Shown here piece after piece: positions 44,128 to 54,084 of a stretch of DNA of 64,000 nucleotides. The position numbers and the translations under genes are program-made. The stretch comes from Persephonella atlantica (lineage in GTDB: Bacteria > Aquificota > Aquificia > Aquificales > Hydrogenothermaceae). Within the stretch, counting starts at the first letter, position 1. Every line of letters begins with the position of its first letter. Location of the stretch: assembly GCF_016617615.1 (NCBI RefSeq), contig NZ_JAACYA010000002.1:62001-126000 (forward strand). Direction: 5' to 3'. The notes under the pieces were generated by a model. That model did no database searches, was not told the DNA's origin, and saw nothing but the letters and a program-made list of their open reading frames with translations.

Positions 44128-44862
44128 ATGAAAGTAAGGCTGAACAGATTTATAGCCCAGTCTGGATACTGCTCAAGGAGAAAAGCAGACGAGCTTATAA
44201 AGGAAGGAAAAGTAAAGGTAAATGGTCAGAAAGTTTTACAGCTTGGAATGAAAATAGACCCGGAAAAAGACCTGGTAGAAGTGGAAGGTAAAATTATAAA
44301 AAACAAAGAGAAAAAAGTTTACATAAAGCTGTACAAGCCTGTCGGTTATCTGACTCAGCTGGGCAAAGACAGATTTGGTAGAAAAACACTGACAGACCTG
44401 TTTAAAGAAACAGGTATAAAAGAGAGGCTGTTTCCTGCTGGAAGACTGGATTACAACAGTGAGGGACTGCTTGTTCTTACAAATGATGGTGATTTTGCCA
44501 ATCTTCTGATGCATCCAAGGAAAAAGATACCAAAAAAGTACATCGTTGAAGTGGAAGGAAGGGTAAATGCAGAAACTTTCAACAGGATGAGAAAGGGGAA
44601 AAAACTGAAAGATACATACCTGAAACCTGATGAGATTAAACTGCTCAAAAAAAAGAGAAACTCAACAGTCATAGAAATCACTATACACTCAGGACAGAAA
44701 AGAGTTGTGAGGAGGTTTATGGCTTCATTTGGGCATCCTGTTTATAGACTGTTAAGGATAAGCGTTGGCAGTATCACGATAGAGAATCTGAAACCTAAAG
44801 AATGGAAAGAAATCCCAGAAAAAGAGATAAAAAAAACAGTAAAAATGGCAGCAGTAAAATAA
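44128..44862 (+). CDS. rRNA pseudouridine synthase, RsuA/RluB family
   Basis: 244 residues. S4 RNA-binding domain (about 1-60, MKVRLNRFIAQSGYCSRRKADELI) and a catalytic domain with Asp108 in GRLDYNSEGLLVLTNDG. The family modifies uridines in 16S or 23S rRNA; RluB versus RsuA versus RluE cannot be settled by eye. Divergent from lemA. Confidence 0.92.
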   Translation: MKVRLNRFIAQSGYCSRRKADELIKEGKVKVNGQKVLQLGMKIDPEKDLVEVEGKIIKNKEKKVYIKLYKPVGYLTQLGKDRFGRKTLTDLFKETGIKERLFPAGRLDYNSEGLLVLTNDGDFANLLMHPRKKIPKKYIVEVEGRVNAETFNRMRKGKKLKDTYLKPDEIKLLKKKRNSTVIEITIHSGQKRVVRRFMASFGHPVYRLLRISVGSITIENLKPKEWKEIPEKEIKKTVKMAAVK

Positions 44863-44903
44863 TTCAATTATATTAAATAGATATAAGGTTAGGAGGGAGT
44901 TTA

Positions 44904-45209
44904 ATGGAGATAAAGATAGAAAAGCCAGAAGATGTTATACCTATAATGAAGGAGTACAGTCTTCCTGACGGTCTTCCCCTGTACAAGGAGTTGAAAGGTT
45001 ATACTGTTTTAGAGACAGTTCAACCGGGAAAAGTAGGAAACGTTTTGTTTATACTTGCAAAAAAAGTAGAGAACGGCAGAGTATCCTATAAAATAATCAG
45101 ATATTTCAAAACCTTTGGAGATGTGGGGGTCGATGCAGATTTCACTCCCGAGAATATAGACGAAGCTGTCAGAGTAGTTTTCAACACCCTCTCAAAACAC
45201 ATAATGTAG
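44904..45209 (+). CDS. Hypothetical 101-residue soluble protein
   Basis: AGGAGGG precedes the ATG. Alternating helix and strand pattern, with TVLETVQPGKVGNVLFILAKKV in the middle; no membrane helix, Cys or recognised motif. It follows the pseudouridine synthase by 41 bases in the same direction. A 7-bp hairpin (45204-45222) covers its stop region. Confidence 0.65.
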   Translation: MEIKIEKPEDVIPIMKEYSLPDGLPLYKELKGYTVLETVQPGKVGNVLFILAKKVENGRVSYKIIRYFKTFGDVGVDADFTPENIDEAVRVVFNTLSKHIM

Positions 45210-45233
45210 AAAAAATCTACATGATATAAGGTA

Positions 45234-45261
45234 TTGATTTTTTTCATTTTTTGCATATAAT
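45234..45261 (+). promoter_or_regulatory. Promoter of the candidate small RNA
   Basis: TTGATT (45234-45239), 16-base spacer, TATAAT (45256-45261). Same boxes and spacing as the tRNA-Ser promoter. Start expected near 45268. Confidence 0.72.
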
Positions 45262-45267
45262 ACAAAT

Positions 45268-45375
45268 CCCTCAGGTTAGGTTTGTTGGAAATTGCAGCAC
45301 CTGAGCTGTGTTTCCTCTCATGGCCCTCCTAACCTCCTATTTCTGGCGGTATCGCTTAGATACCGCCCTTTTTAT
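45268..45375 (+). ncRNA. Candidate small RNA with two anti-Shine-Dalgarno motifs
   Basis: About 105 bases from promoter to intrinsic terminator with no ORF. AGGTTAGG (45273-45280) pairs with CCTAACCT (45328-45335); inside, GGAAA/TTTCC and CAGC/GCTG form a hairpin (45287-45315). Two exact CCTCCT hexamers (45325-45330 and 45333-45338) are complementary to the AGGAGG ribosome sites used here. It lacks the conserved GGAAGCAGC core of signal recognition particle RNA and is too short for 6S RNA. No known family recognised. Confidence 0.6.
45345..45373 (+). terminator. Terminator of the small RNA, overlapping the mutS stop
   Basis: GGCGGTATC and GATACCGCC form a perfect 9-bp stem with a GCTTA loop, followed by CTTTTTATT on the plus strand only. 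The last sense codons of the convergent mutS are written in the stem and its stop is in the loop. Confidence 0.88.
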
Positions 45376-47950
45376 TAATTTTTATTCTTTTTTTAAGGTT
45401 GTTCAGAAAAACCATAGCATCTATAGGTGTTATTGAAGCAAGGTCTAAATCTTCTATCTCTTTTATAATCTCGCTGTATTCATCGTTTCCTTCCTGAACA
45501 GTATCAAACAGCGGCAGGTATTCTCTTTTTTTCTGGGAAAGGTTTATTATCGTTTCATCTATTCTGCTCTCCTGCTCTTCTTCAAGGTGATACAGTATCT
45601 CGTAGGCTCTCTTTATTATCCTTTCATTTATACCTGCCAGTTTAGCCACATGAACGCCGTAACTTTTGTTTGAAAATCCTTCAGAAACCCTGTACAAAAA
45701 CTTTATCTCTTCCCCATCTTCCTTTATATGCATATGAAAGTTTTTCACACCGGGAATCTCTTCCTCTAACTTTGTCAGCTCGTGATAATGGGTTGCAAAC
45801 AATGTTTTTGCTTTTTTCTCCTTGCTTATGTATTCAGAAACAGCCCATGCTATTGATATACCGTCATACGTGCTCGTTCCTCTCCCTACCTCGTCAAGTA
45901 CAACAAAAGACCTGTCTGTTATGTTATTCAGAATGTTTGCTACCTCAAGCATCTCAACCATAAAGGTTGACAGACCTTTTGACAAAACATCTCCAGAGCC
46001 TATTCTTGTGAAAATACCATCTACTACACCAATTTTGCCTTCTCTTGCAGGGATAAAAGAACCAGTTTGAGCAAGCAGGACTATGAGGGCAGACTGCCTT
46101 ATAAAAGTGCTTTTACCTGCCATGTTTGGACCTGTTATTATGTGAAAGTAAGACTTTTCATTCATCACAAGACTGTTTGGAACAAAATCCTGAACTGTTT
46201 CTGATATTACCGGATGGAAGCCTTCTTTTATTTCTATACTGTAATCCTCTGTTATCTGTGGTTTTATCCACCCCTTTTCAGCAGCAACCTCAGCCATAGA
46301 CTGAAGAGCATCTATTATTCCGACATTTCTTGATGTTTCCACAATAATGTTAGAAACAAAAGCTACTTCTTCCCTCAACTTCATAAATATTTCGTACTCT
46401 AATGCTTTAATTTTTTCATCTGCCGTTAATATTTTCTCCTCAAATCTCTGGAGTTCATCTGTTATAAACCTCTCAGCATTTGAAAGTGTCTGTCTTCTTC
46501 TGTAGTGGGGAGGAACAAATTTCAGGTTTGGTTTTGTTATCTCTATGTAGTATCCCATCACCTTGTTAAAACCAACCTTCAGACTCTGAATCCCTGTTTC
46601 TTCCCTCTGCTTCTCCTGATAATCTTTTATCCATCGGTTACCTTTTTCTTTTATCTCTTTCAGCTCATCTAACTCTTTGCTTACCCCTTTTTTGATAAGA
46701 CCTCCTTCCTTCAGATGAACGGGAGGACTGTCTTCCAGGTATCTATCTAACTTTTCAGTAAGCCAGTCAAAATCTTCTAATTTTGAGAAAATTTCTTTCA
46801 AAAATGGTGAGTTTATATCTGAATGCAGAGTTTTTAGTTTTTTTACCTGTTTGAGAGATTCCCTCAAGGAGACCATGTCTCTGGGAGACATTGTTCCTGA
46901 AGATATTTTTGAGACGAGCCTTTCCATATCAAATATCTCTTTTAGAATCTCTCTTATCTTTTCCCTCAGGCCACTGTTTTTCACAAGCTCATCAACAGCT
47001 TCTTGTCTCTGCTTTATCATCTTTATATTTTTTAATGGATGTAGCAGGAAAAATTTCAGTTTTCTCCTTCCCATACCTGTAAGCGTTCTATCCAGCACTT
47101 TTATAAGGGGAAGATTTCCATCTGAAGCATTGATTATCTCTAAATGCTTCTGTGTTGAGTAATCAAGTCTCATATATATGTCTTCCCTGTACGGTTTAGG
47201 GGTGGATATAAAAGGGAGAAATGTTTTCTGTGTGATTTTGGAGTATTTTAAAAGGGCTGATGCAGCCAGTAGGGCATCTGTCTCCTCACTGCTGAAACCA
47301 AAAGATGAGTAATGGTATGTTTTGAAAAATTTCAGCAGTTCATCTAATGCTTCTTCAGAAAAGAAATCCTGACCAACTGGCGTGAAAAATATATGTCTGA
47401 AACTTTCTTTTACTTTTTCCATATCTGCTTCTTGTGGGATGAGAACCTCTTTTGGTTGAAACTTCCCTATAAATGAGACAAGACTTTCATAATCCATCAC
47501 AGAAGCAATAAATTCTCCTGTTGAAAGGTCAAGGTATGCTGTTCCATATCTCTTTCCGGCAGGCACGACAGCAGCAAGTGCTGATCTTAACTTTTCGTTT
47601 TCAAAGTATGTTCCGGGAGTAATAACCCTGATAACATCTCTTTTTACAATACCTTTAGCTTTTGAGGCATCCTCTAACTGTTCGCATATGGCTACTTTGT
47701 GCCCTTTAGAAACAAGTCTGCTTATATAACTGTCTGCTGCATGATAAGGGATTCCGCACATAGGGATATACTGGGATTTTCCTACCTTTTTTCTGGTAAG
47801 TGCAATATTTAAATCTTTTGCTCCAATGTATGCATCATCGTAAAACATCTCATAAAAGTCTCCAAGTCTGTACAGAACAAGGGCGTCAGGATACTCATTT
47901 TTTATTCTGTGGTACTGGGCAAGCATCGGTGTAACATTTTTTTCTGACAT
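45356..47950 (-). CDS. mutS: DNA mismatch repair protein MutS
   Basis: 864 residues. N-terminal mismatch-binding domain with the LGDFYEMFYDDA Phe-x-Glu motif, the core and clamp domains, and the ABC ATPase with Walker A TGPNMAGKSTF (about 605-615), Walker B FVVLDEVGRGTSTYDG and the ATHYHEL switch. Recognises mismatches and recruits MutL. AAGGAG precedes the ATG. It ends inside the small RNA terminator. Confidence 0.96.
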   Translation of the reverse strand: MSEKNVTPMLAQYHRIKNEYPDALVLYRLGDFYEMFYDDAYIGAKDLNIALTRKKVGKSQYIPMCGIPYHAADSYISRLVSKGHKVAICEQLEDASKAKGIVKRDVIRVITPGTYFENEKLRSALAAVVPAGKRYGTAYLDLSTGEFIASVMDYESLVSFIGKFQPKEVLIPQEADMEKVKESFRHIFFTPVGQDFFSEEALDELLKFFKTYHYSSFGFSSEETDALLAASALLKYSKITQKTFLPFISTPKPYREDIYMRLDYSTQKHLEIINASDGNLPLIKVLDRTLTGMGRRKLKFFLLHPLKNIKMIKQRQEAVDELVKNSGLREKIREILKEIFDMERLVSKISSGTMSPRDMVSLRESLKQVKKLKTLHSDINSPFLKEIFSKLEDFDWLTEKLDRYLEDSPPVHLKEGGLIKKGVSKELDELKEIKEKGNRWIKDYQEKQREETGIQSLKVGFNKVMGYYIEITKPNLKFVPPHYRRRQTLSNAERFITDELQRFEEKILTADEKIKALEYEIFMKLREEVAFVSNIIVETSRNVGIIDALQSMAEVAAEKGWIKPQITEDYSIEIKEGFHPVISETVQDFVPNSLVMNEKSYFHIITGPNMAGKSTFIRQSALIVLLAQTGSFIPAREGKIGVVDGIFTRIGSGDVLSKGLSTFMVEMLEVANILNNITDRSFVVLDEVGRGTSTYDGISIAWAVSEYISKEKKAKTLFATHYHELTKLEEEIPGVKNFHMHIKEDGEEIKFLYRVSEGFSNKSYGVHVAKLAGINERIIKRAYEILYHLEEEQESRIDETIINLSQKKREYLPLFDTVQEGNDEYSEIIKEIEDLDLASITPIDAMVFLNNLKKRIKINKKGGI

Positions 47951-47982
47951 CTTTCTCCTTCTTCTTTTTTCATAACAATATA

Positions 47983-48792
47983 TTACAGTTTCAGCTTAAA
48001 AGCCAAAACAGGGTCAACTCTTATGCCTTTAAGATAGACTCCAAAATGAAGGTGAGGGCCTGTTGACCTGCCTGTTGAACCTACCTTTCCTATGATTTTC
48101 CCTCCTTTAACCATCTGCCCTTCTCTTACAGAGATATGAGACAGATGGGCATACAAAGTAAAAAGTCCCTTCCCGTGATCAATAACCACCGTTTTACCTG
48201 TATAGAAAAGTTCTTGAGCAAGAACCACTTTTCCTGATAGGGATGCATAAACTGGCGTTCCTTCTGGTGCTCTAAAGTCTGTTCCCCAGTGGACAGACCT
48301 TTTCTTACCGTTAATAATCCTGTATGCTCCAAATGGTGTTGAGATGTACAGTTTTTTTAATGGTTTAAAAAATCTGCTTTCTGTGTACTTCCTGTCTGAT
48401 ACAGTTGTCAGTATTTTTCTTAGCTTACGGTACTCTTTTTTTATTCTCTCTAACACTTTCCTGTTTTTCTTCCTTTCCTTTACTGTAATTCTTGATACAG
48501 GATACTGTCTGTCTTGCAGTTTTATATGTTTTCTGAACACCACCTGACCGTTCCTCACCACATTTAAAGCAGACAGTTTTCTGCAGCTGTAAGGAATAGC
48601 AAAAAAACTTTTTACCCCTGTTGCAGGAAACAGTGCAGAAATATCTCTGCACTCAATCTCTATGCGTGAATCTTCCCATTTTTTTATATAAATCAGATTA
48701 AGTCCTGCAGGATAAAAATTGTTTGAAAGAATTTTTATCTCTTCAGAAAAAGCTGCAGAGCAGATAAACAACACAAGAGCAATAACACCCAT
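47983..48792 (-). CDS. Exported M23-family metallopeptidase
   Basis: 269 residues with a signal peptide (about 1-16). A short helical middle region leads to a C-terminal lysostaphin-like LytM domain (about 150-265) with [16 protein letters not shown] (first zinc ligands His and Asp) and HLHFGV (second His pair). Likely a peptidoglycan endopeptidase or an EnvC/NlpD-like activator; both zinc-ligand motifs are present, so activity is likely. Confidence 0.9.
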   Translation of the reverse strand: MGVIALVLFICSAAFSEEIKILSNNFYPAGLNLIYIKKWEDSRIEIECRDISALFPATGVKSFFAIPYSCRKLSALNVVRNGQVVFRKHIKLQDRQYPVSRITVKERKKNRKVLERIKKEYRKLRKILTTVSDRKYTESRFFKPLKKLYISTPFGAYRIINGKKRSVHWGTDFRAPEGTPVYASLSGKVVLAQELFYTGKTVVIDHGKGLFTLYAHLSHISVREGQMVKGGKIIGKVGSTGRSTGPHLHFGVYLKGIRVDPVLAFKLKL

Positions 48793-48800
48793 ACATTTAG

Positions 48801-48806
48801 TATAAT
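48801..48806 (+). promoter_or_regulatory. -10 box just ahead of nth
   Basis: TATAAT ends 7 bases before the nth ATG, and no ribosome site intervenes, suggesting a leaderless message. Confidence 0.5.
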
Positions 48807-48813
48807 CTATTTT

Positions 48814-49473
48814 ATGGATAAAGACAGATTTATTCAGGTTTTGAATATTCTTGAGAAAGAGTTTCCAAAATGGAATGCCCCTGTAGTTTCCCTTATGGCA
48901 AAGAGGGACAAAAGAACCCCTTTCCAGATACTGATATCAACAGTTATCAGCCTGAGGACAAAAGATGAAATCACTGCAAAGGCTTCAGAAAAGCTGTTTG
49001 AACTGGCAGACAATCCTCATGATATGCTGAAGCTGTCTGAAGAAGAAATCGCCAGAGCCATATACCCGGCAGGATTTTACAGGAATAAAGCAAAAACCAT
49101 AAAAAAAATATCAGAGATTATGGTAAGAGACTATGAAGGCAATGTTCCTGACAGTTTAGAAGAGCTCCTGAAACTTCCCGGTGTTGGGAGAAAAACGGCA
49201 AATTTAGTGCTGGCACTTTCATTTAACAAACCTGCCATCTGCGTTGACACACATGTTCACAGGATTTCTAACAGATTGGGATTTGTAAAAACGAAAACTC
49301 CAGAGGAAACTGAAAAAGAGCTGATGAAAAAGGTTCCCCAGAAGTACTGGAACAAAATAAATGACCTGTTTGTAGCCTTTGGCCAGACAATATGTAAACC
49401 TGTGTCTCCTCTATGCTCAAAATGTCCTGTATCTGAGATGTGCGAGAAGGTTGGAGTCAATAAAAGCCGTTAG
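48814..49473 (+). CDS. nth: Endonuclease III
   Basis: DNA glycosylase/AP lyase removing oxidised pyrimidines. 219 residues. Helix-hairpin-helix [13 protein letters not shown] with catalytic Lys127, catalytic Asp145 in CVDTHVHR, and a [4Fe-4S] site C194-x6-C201-x2-C204-x5-C210. Divergent from the M23 gene; probably leaderless. The end overlaps a small minus-strand gene by 4 bases. Confidence 0.95.
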   Translation: MDKDRFIQVLNILEKEFPKWNAPVVSLMAKRDKRTPFQILISTVISLRTKDEITAKASEKLFELADNPHDMLKLSEEEIARAIYPAGFYRNKAKTIKKISEIMVRDYEGNVPDSLEELLKLPGVGRKTANLVLALSFNKPAICVDTHVHRISNRLGFVKTKTPEETEKELMKKVPQKYWNKINDLFVAFGQTICKPVSPLCSKCPVSEMCEKVGVNKSR

Positions 49474-49649
49474 ATATTTTTCTTTATCTCGTTAAACTTT
49501 TTCAGGACATCAATAATCCTTCCATCACCGCTGAACGCCTCTAACTGAGGCTGTGATTTGTCTGTTTCTTCTTCCTTTTTGCTCAGCAATCTGTAAACAG
49601 CGATAAACCCTGCCACAAAACCTATAAAAAATTTTATTAAATCCCTCAT
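49470..49649 (-). CDS. Small 59-residue single-pass membrane protein
   Basis: The ATG follows the nadE stop directly (TAGATG), with GGGAG 8 bases upstream inside nadE. The product starts [18 protein letters not shown], a membrane helix (about 4-21), then a charged tail with [18 protein letters not shown]. Too short for common ORF cut-offs. Likely translated with nadE; family unknown. Confidence 0.62.
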   Translation of the reverse strand: MRDLIKFFIGFVAGFIAVYRLLSKKEEETDKSQPQLEAFSGDGRIIDVLKKFNEIKKNI

Positions 49650-51374
49650 CTAAATCTCCCTGTACCTGTTTGTTATAGGCATCCTTCTGTCCTTCCCAAA
49701 GCCCCTTGGAGTTATCCTTATTCCTACTGGAGCCTGTCTCCTTTTGTACTCGTTTCTATCAATCATTTTTATAACCCTTTCAACACTTTTTTTATCAAAC
49801 CCTTTTTTTGCAATGTCCTCTGCTGATATGTCCTCTTCCACGTACATATATATTATTTCATCTAATATAACATAAGGCAGCAGCTCATCCTCATCTTTTT
49901 GGTCAGGTTTAAGCTCAGCTGATGGCGGTTTTTCTAAAACTCTCTGAGGTATAACAGGGGATATGCTGTTTCTGTACTGGGCAAGTTCGTAAACCTTTGT
50001 TTTGTACACATCTTTTAAAACTGCAAATCCTCCAACCATATCGCCGTAAAGTGTAGCATAACCAACACTCATCTCAGACTTGTTTCCTGTAGCTAAAACA
50101 ATCCATCCAAACTTGTTAGACAGTGCCATAAGCAGGTTTCCCCTTATCCTTGCCTGCAGATTTTCCTCTGTAACGTCAGGTTTTAGACCTTCAAAAACAG
50201 GTTTTAGTTCAGACAAATACTTCTCAAAAATATCTGTTATAGGAAGAGTAAAGGTCTGTATTCCAAGATTTTCAGCAAGCTGGAGGGCATCCTCTATACT
50301 TTCCTTTGATGTGTACTGGGAAGGCATAAGCACCCCCTTAACGTTATCCTTTCCAAGAGCATCAACTGCTATCGTCGCAGTTAGAGAGCTGTCTATACCT
50401 CCACTGAGACCTATAACAACCTTTTCAAAGTTATTTTTATGTATGTAATCTCTCAATCCTGTAACCAGTGCCTTGTAAACTTCTTCTGCTTCCGTCAAAT
50501 CAAGCTCTATTCTCTGGGGAATAGTTTCAAACTTATCTTTTATTCTGTAATCTAAGAACACCTCTGTAACCCTTTCCTCTCTTTTGTACATGGCGCGTAG
50601 ATTTCTCAATCTGTTGTCTTTTAACTGTTTTCTGAATATTGCATCAAGGTCTAAATCAGATATAACAAGGTCTTCTTCAAATGCTTTTCCTTTTGATACT
50701 ATAAATCCATCCGGGTCAACAACAAAGCTGTTTCCATCAAACACAAGCTCATCCTGTCCACCTACAAGGTTTACGTAAGCAATAGATATCAGATTGTCCC
50801 TTGCCCTCACCTTCAGCATATCCTCTCTTTCCTTAACTTTCCCTACATGATACGGAGAGGCATTTATGTTAATAACAAGTTCAGCCCCTTCTATAGCCTG
50901 AATATTGATAGGGTTTTCTGGATACCATATATCTTCACATATGGACATCCCTATTTTGTAGCCTTCCATATTCAGGATAACTATTTCGTTTCCCCTCTGA
51001 AAATACCTTACCTCATCAAAAACACCGTAGTTGGGAAGGAAGTTTTTGTGGTACTTGGCAATAACCTTACCGTCAAGTAAAACAGCAGCAGCGTTGAATA
51101 TGTCATCTTTCCTGTCTACAAATCCAACGATAGATATTATATTTTTACTCTCTTCAGCTATTTTCTGAAGGCACTGCAGATTTTTGTTTATAAAACTGGG
51201 TTTAAGAAGAAGGTCTTCAGGAGGATAACCTGTTATGGCAAGCTCAGGAAATGCAATAAGGTCAACATCCTTTTCCCGGGCTCTTTTTATAAACTCAATT
51301 ATTTTTTCTGTATTTCCCTCAAGGTCTCCAACAGTAGCATTTATCTGAGCAAGAGCAATCCTGAACTTTTTCAT
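49650..51374 (-). CDS. nadE: Glutamine-dependent NAD+ synthetase
   Basis: About 574 residues from the ATG at 51374, which follows CAGGAG by 8 bases; an 8-residue longer frame is less likely. N-terminal nitrilase-type glutaminase (about 1-260; catalytic Glu in FPELAITGY, Lys in [12 protein letters not shown], Cys in SICEDIW) and C-terminal synthetase with the SGGIDSS PP-loop (about 320). Makes NAD from deamido-NAD using glutamine. Divergent from the HDOD gene. Confidence 0.95.
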   Translation of the reverse strand: MKKFRIALAQINATVGDLEGNTEKIIEFIKRAREKDVDLIAFPELAITGYPPEDLLLKPSFINKNLQCLQKIAEESKNIISIVGFVDRKDDIFNAAAVLLDGKVIAKYHKNFLPNYGVFDEVRYFQRGNEIVILNMEGYKIGMSICEDIWYPENPINIQAIEGAELVININASPYHVGKVKEREDMLKVRARDNLISIAYVNLVGGQDELVFDGNSFVVDPDGFIVSKGKAFEEDLVISDLDLDAIFRKQLKDNRLRNLRAMYKREERVTEVFLDYRIKDKFETIPQRIELDLTEAEEVYKALVTGLRDYIHKNNFEKVVIGLSGGIDSSLTATIAVDALGKDNVKGVLMPSQYTSKESIEDALQLAENLGIQTFTLPITDIFEKYLSELKPVFEGLKPDVTEENLQARIRGNLLMALSNKFGWIVLATGNKSEMSVGYATLYGDMVGGFAVLKDVYKTKVYELAQYRNSISPVIPQRVLEKPPSAELKPDQKDEDELLPYVILDEIIYMYVEEDISAEDIAKKGFDKKSVERVIKMIDRNEYKRRQAPVGIRITPRGFGKDRRMPITNRYREI

Positions 51375-51468
51375 ACCAGTCTCCTGATGTTTTTTCACAC
51401 TAATATACTATATTTAAAGATAAACCGTAATTTACGAAAAGGAAATAAATTAGCTTAAGGATTTAACA

Positions 51469-52689
51469 ATGAAAGAGGTTTATCTTGGAAGACAGCCTAT
51501 ATTAGACAGAGATATCAAGATTATCGGTTATGAACTCCTGTTTAGAGACAAGGAAGACAACTTTGCGGTAATAAAAGACTCTATTGAAGCTACAGCCAGA
51601 GTAATAATGAACCTTCTGACATACATGGACTTTAAAGAAGTGATAGATAATAAATTAGGCTTCATCAACGTCACCCCTGAATTTATAGAAGGGGAACTGA
51701 TTGACCTTTTGCCTGAGAACAGAATTGTTCTCGAAATATCAAATATAGAAAGGGTAAATAAATTTGTTTTAGACAGCATAATAAAAGTAAAGGAAAAAGG
51801 TTACAAAATAGCACTTGACAATGTAAGATTTACAGAGCTCATAACTCCCCTACTTCAGAACGTTGATTACATAAAACTGAATATAAAAAACTTTAACGAT
51901 ATACAGTTAAAAGAAGTTGTTGATTTCCTGAAAAGATACAGTGTTAAACTAATTGCCGTAAAGGTTGAAACAGAAAAAGATTTCCTTTTTACAAAGGAGT
52001 TAGGATTTGACTACTTTCAGGGATTTTTCTTTGAAAGACCTACCATTAAGAGAGAAAAAAAGCTATCATCTTACAAAGTGGCTCTCCTTAACATACTGAG
52101 ACTGGCAATACTTGAGAAGGACATTAATGATATAGAAAAAATCATAAAAGGTTATCCAGACCTTGCATACAAACTCCTAAGATATGTTAACAGCCCATTT
52201 TTTTATCTGAGAAACAGAATAAGCACAATGAAACAGGCATTATCTATACTTGGTTACACAAATATTCAGAAATGGGCTATCTTGCAGCTTTTTGCCTCTG
52301 AAGGAGGAGATATAAAATCTAACCCTCTTTTAGAAAGGGCTGTTATCCGTGGAAAAATGATGGAAATCCTCACGTCAAAGATAACATCTAACATAAACAA
52401 AATTGAAAAATCCTACATTGTAGGAATGCTTTCCCTTCTTGATGCAGTTCTTCACAGGCCTATAGAAGATATATTAGAGGGACTGTACTTAGATAATGAG
52501 ATAAAGCAGGCAATTCTGGAAAACAAAGGAGATTTAGGGAATATATTAGGCTCAATAGTATCACTTGAAAAAGATCAAATAGATACAGCAAAAGATTATC
52601 TGAAAAATGTAAATCTCGGCATTGAAGACCTTCTGTCAGCTGAGCTTGAGGCCATCACATTTTACGAAAACTTTATGGAAACTCAGTAA
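51469..52689 (+). CDS. EAL-HDOD signalling protein (YuxH-like)
   Basis: 406 residues. N-terminal degenerate EAL domain (about 1-195), with YLGRQPILDRDIKIIGYELLFR in which EAL reads ELL, and loss of the catalytic acidic set. C-terminal HDOD domain (about 200-395) with YPDLAYKLLRYVNSPFFYLRNRISTMKQALSILGY. Expected to sense or bind rather than cleave cyclic-di-GMP. Stands alone; AAGGA precedes the ATG. Confidence 0.9.
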   Translation: MKEVYLGRQPILDRDIKIIGYELLFRDKEDNFAVIKDSIEATARVIMNLLTYMDFKEVIDNKLGFINVTPEFIEGELIDLLPENRIVLEISNIERVNKFVLDSIIKVKEKGYKIALDNVRFTELITPLLQNVDYIKLNIKNFNDIQLKEVVDFLKRYSVKLIAVKVETEKDFLFTKELGFDYFQGFFFERPTIKREKKLSSYKVALLNILRLAILEKDINDIEKIIKGYPDLAYKLLRYVNSPFFYLRNRISTMKQALSILGYTNIQKWAILQLFASEGGDIKSNPLLERAVIRGKMMEILTSKITSNINKIEKSYIVGMLSLLDAVLHRPIEDILEGLYLDNEIKQAILENKGDLGNILGSIVSLEKDQIDTAKDYLKNVNLGIEDLLSAELEAITFYENFMETQ

Positions 52690-52736
52690 CATCCGTCTTA
52701 TAATTTTTAAGTAATCAAAATCTGTGGAGGTTTATA

Positions 52737-54080
52737 ATGGATTTGAAGATATATGCTGAAAATTTAGCAAAAGCTGCAAAAAATTCACAGAAAAGCCTCA
52801 GAAAGATAAACACAGAAATAAAAAACAAAACCCTGCTCAGAGCAGCAGAGCTGATTTTAGAAAACAAAGAAAAAATAGAAGAGGAGAACAGAAAAGACCT
52901 GCAGAAAGCAGAGAAAAAAGGATACTCCAAAGCTCTCCTTGACAGATTAGCCCTTAACGAAAAAAGGATTAAAGGTATGGTTCAGGTTTTAAAAGATGTG
53001 GCATCTCTTCCTGACCCTGTTGGACAGATTATATCAATGTGGACAAGGCCAAACGGTCTAAAGGTTGGCAGGATGAGGGTTCCTTTAGGAACAATAATGA
53101 TAATCTACGAGGCAAGACCTAATGTAACCATTGAAGCAGCTGCCCTTTGTATGAAATCCTCTAACGCAGTTTTGCTTAAAGGTGGCAGTGAAACAATAAA
53201 CTCAAACAAAATACTCGTTGATATACTGAAACAGGCTGCAAGAGAAACAGGTTTTCCAGAAAATGCAATACAGTTTGTAGAAACTACAGAAAGGGAAGTG
53301 GTAAATCACCTGCTCCAGTTAGACCAGTACATAGATGTTGTCATACCAAGAGGTGGAGAAGGACTTATAAGGACAGTTGCAGAAAAGGCAAAAATGCCTG
53401 TGATAAAACATTACAAAGGTGTGTGTAATTTATACATTGACAACGAAGCAGACATGGAAAAGGCACTGAACATTGCATACAACGCAAAAGTCCAGAGACC
53501 TTCTGTATGTAATGCTATTGAAAACCTTATTGTTCACAAAGATATTGCAGAAGATTTTCTGCCAGAGATTGCCTATTACTACGGCAAAGCAGGTGTTGAG
53601 ATGAGATGCGACGAGCTGTCTTACCAGATACTCAGCACTCATCCAAAAGCACACGACACAGAGATTGTTCCAGCAAAGGAAGAGGATTTTTATGAAGAGT
53701 TCCTTGACCTTATTATCGCCGTAAAAGTTGTAAACAGTCTTGATGAAGCGATAGATTTCATACATAAATACGGTTCAAACCATTCGGAATCAATAGTAAC
53801 TGAAAATTACACCAAAGGTATGAGATTTATTAATGAAGTGGACAGCTCTGCTGTTTACATAAATGCATCCACAAGATTCACAGACGGAAACGAGTTTGGA
53901 CTTGGAGCTGAGATGGGAATATCAACAGACAAGATACATGCAAGGGGTCCCATGGGATTGGAAGAGCTTACCATTCCAAAATTTATCATATTTGGAGATG
54001 GACAGATAAGAGATAACTTTGGTATTCCAAAAGAAGAGCAAGAGATAGAGATAAACAAAGAAGCGTGTGACTTAAGGTGA
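52737..54080 (+). CDS. proA: Gamma-glutamyl phosphate reductase
   Basis: Second step of proline synthesis. 447 residues, slightly long for the family. Motifs: PLGTIMIIYEARPNVTIEAA, KGGSETINSN, IPRGGEGLI and catalytic Cys in RPSVCNAIENL (about 257), GAEMGISTDKIHARGPMGL. GGAGG lies before the ATG. panB starts 4 bases after the stop. The proB partner is not in the window. Confidence 0.95.
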   Translation: MDLKIYAENLAKAAKNSQKSLRKINTEIKNKTLLRAAELILENKEKIEEENRKDLQKAEKKGYSKALLDRLALNEKRIKGMVQVLKDVASLPDPVGQIISMWTRPNGLKVGRMRVPLGTIMIIYEARPNVTIEAAALCMKSSNAVLLKGGSETINSNKILVDILKQAARETGFPENAIQFVETTEREVVNHLLQLDQYIDVVIPRGGEGLIRTVAEKAKMPVIKHYKGVCNLYIDNEADMEKALNIAYNAKVQRPSVCNAIENLIVHKDIAEDFLPEIAYYYGKAGVEMRCDELSYQILSTHPKAHDTEIVPAKEEDFYEEFLDLIIAVKVVNSLDEAIDFIHKYGSNHSESIVTENYTKGMRFINEVDSSAVYINASTRFTDGNEFGLGAEMGISTDKIHARGPMGLEELTIPKFIIFGDGQIRDNFGIPKEEQEIEINKEACDLR

Positions 54081-54084
54081 AAAA

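Noticed and set aside
45268-45375. Identification of the small RNA as SRP (4.5S) or 6S RNA
   Set aside because: It lacks the SRP GGAAGCAGC core and is too short and lacks the large central bubble of 6S RNA.
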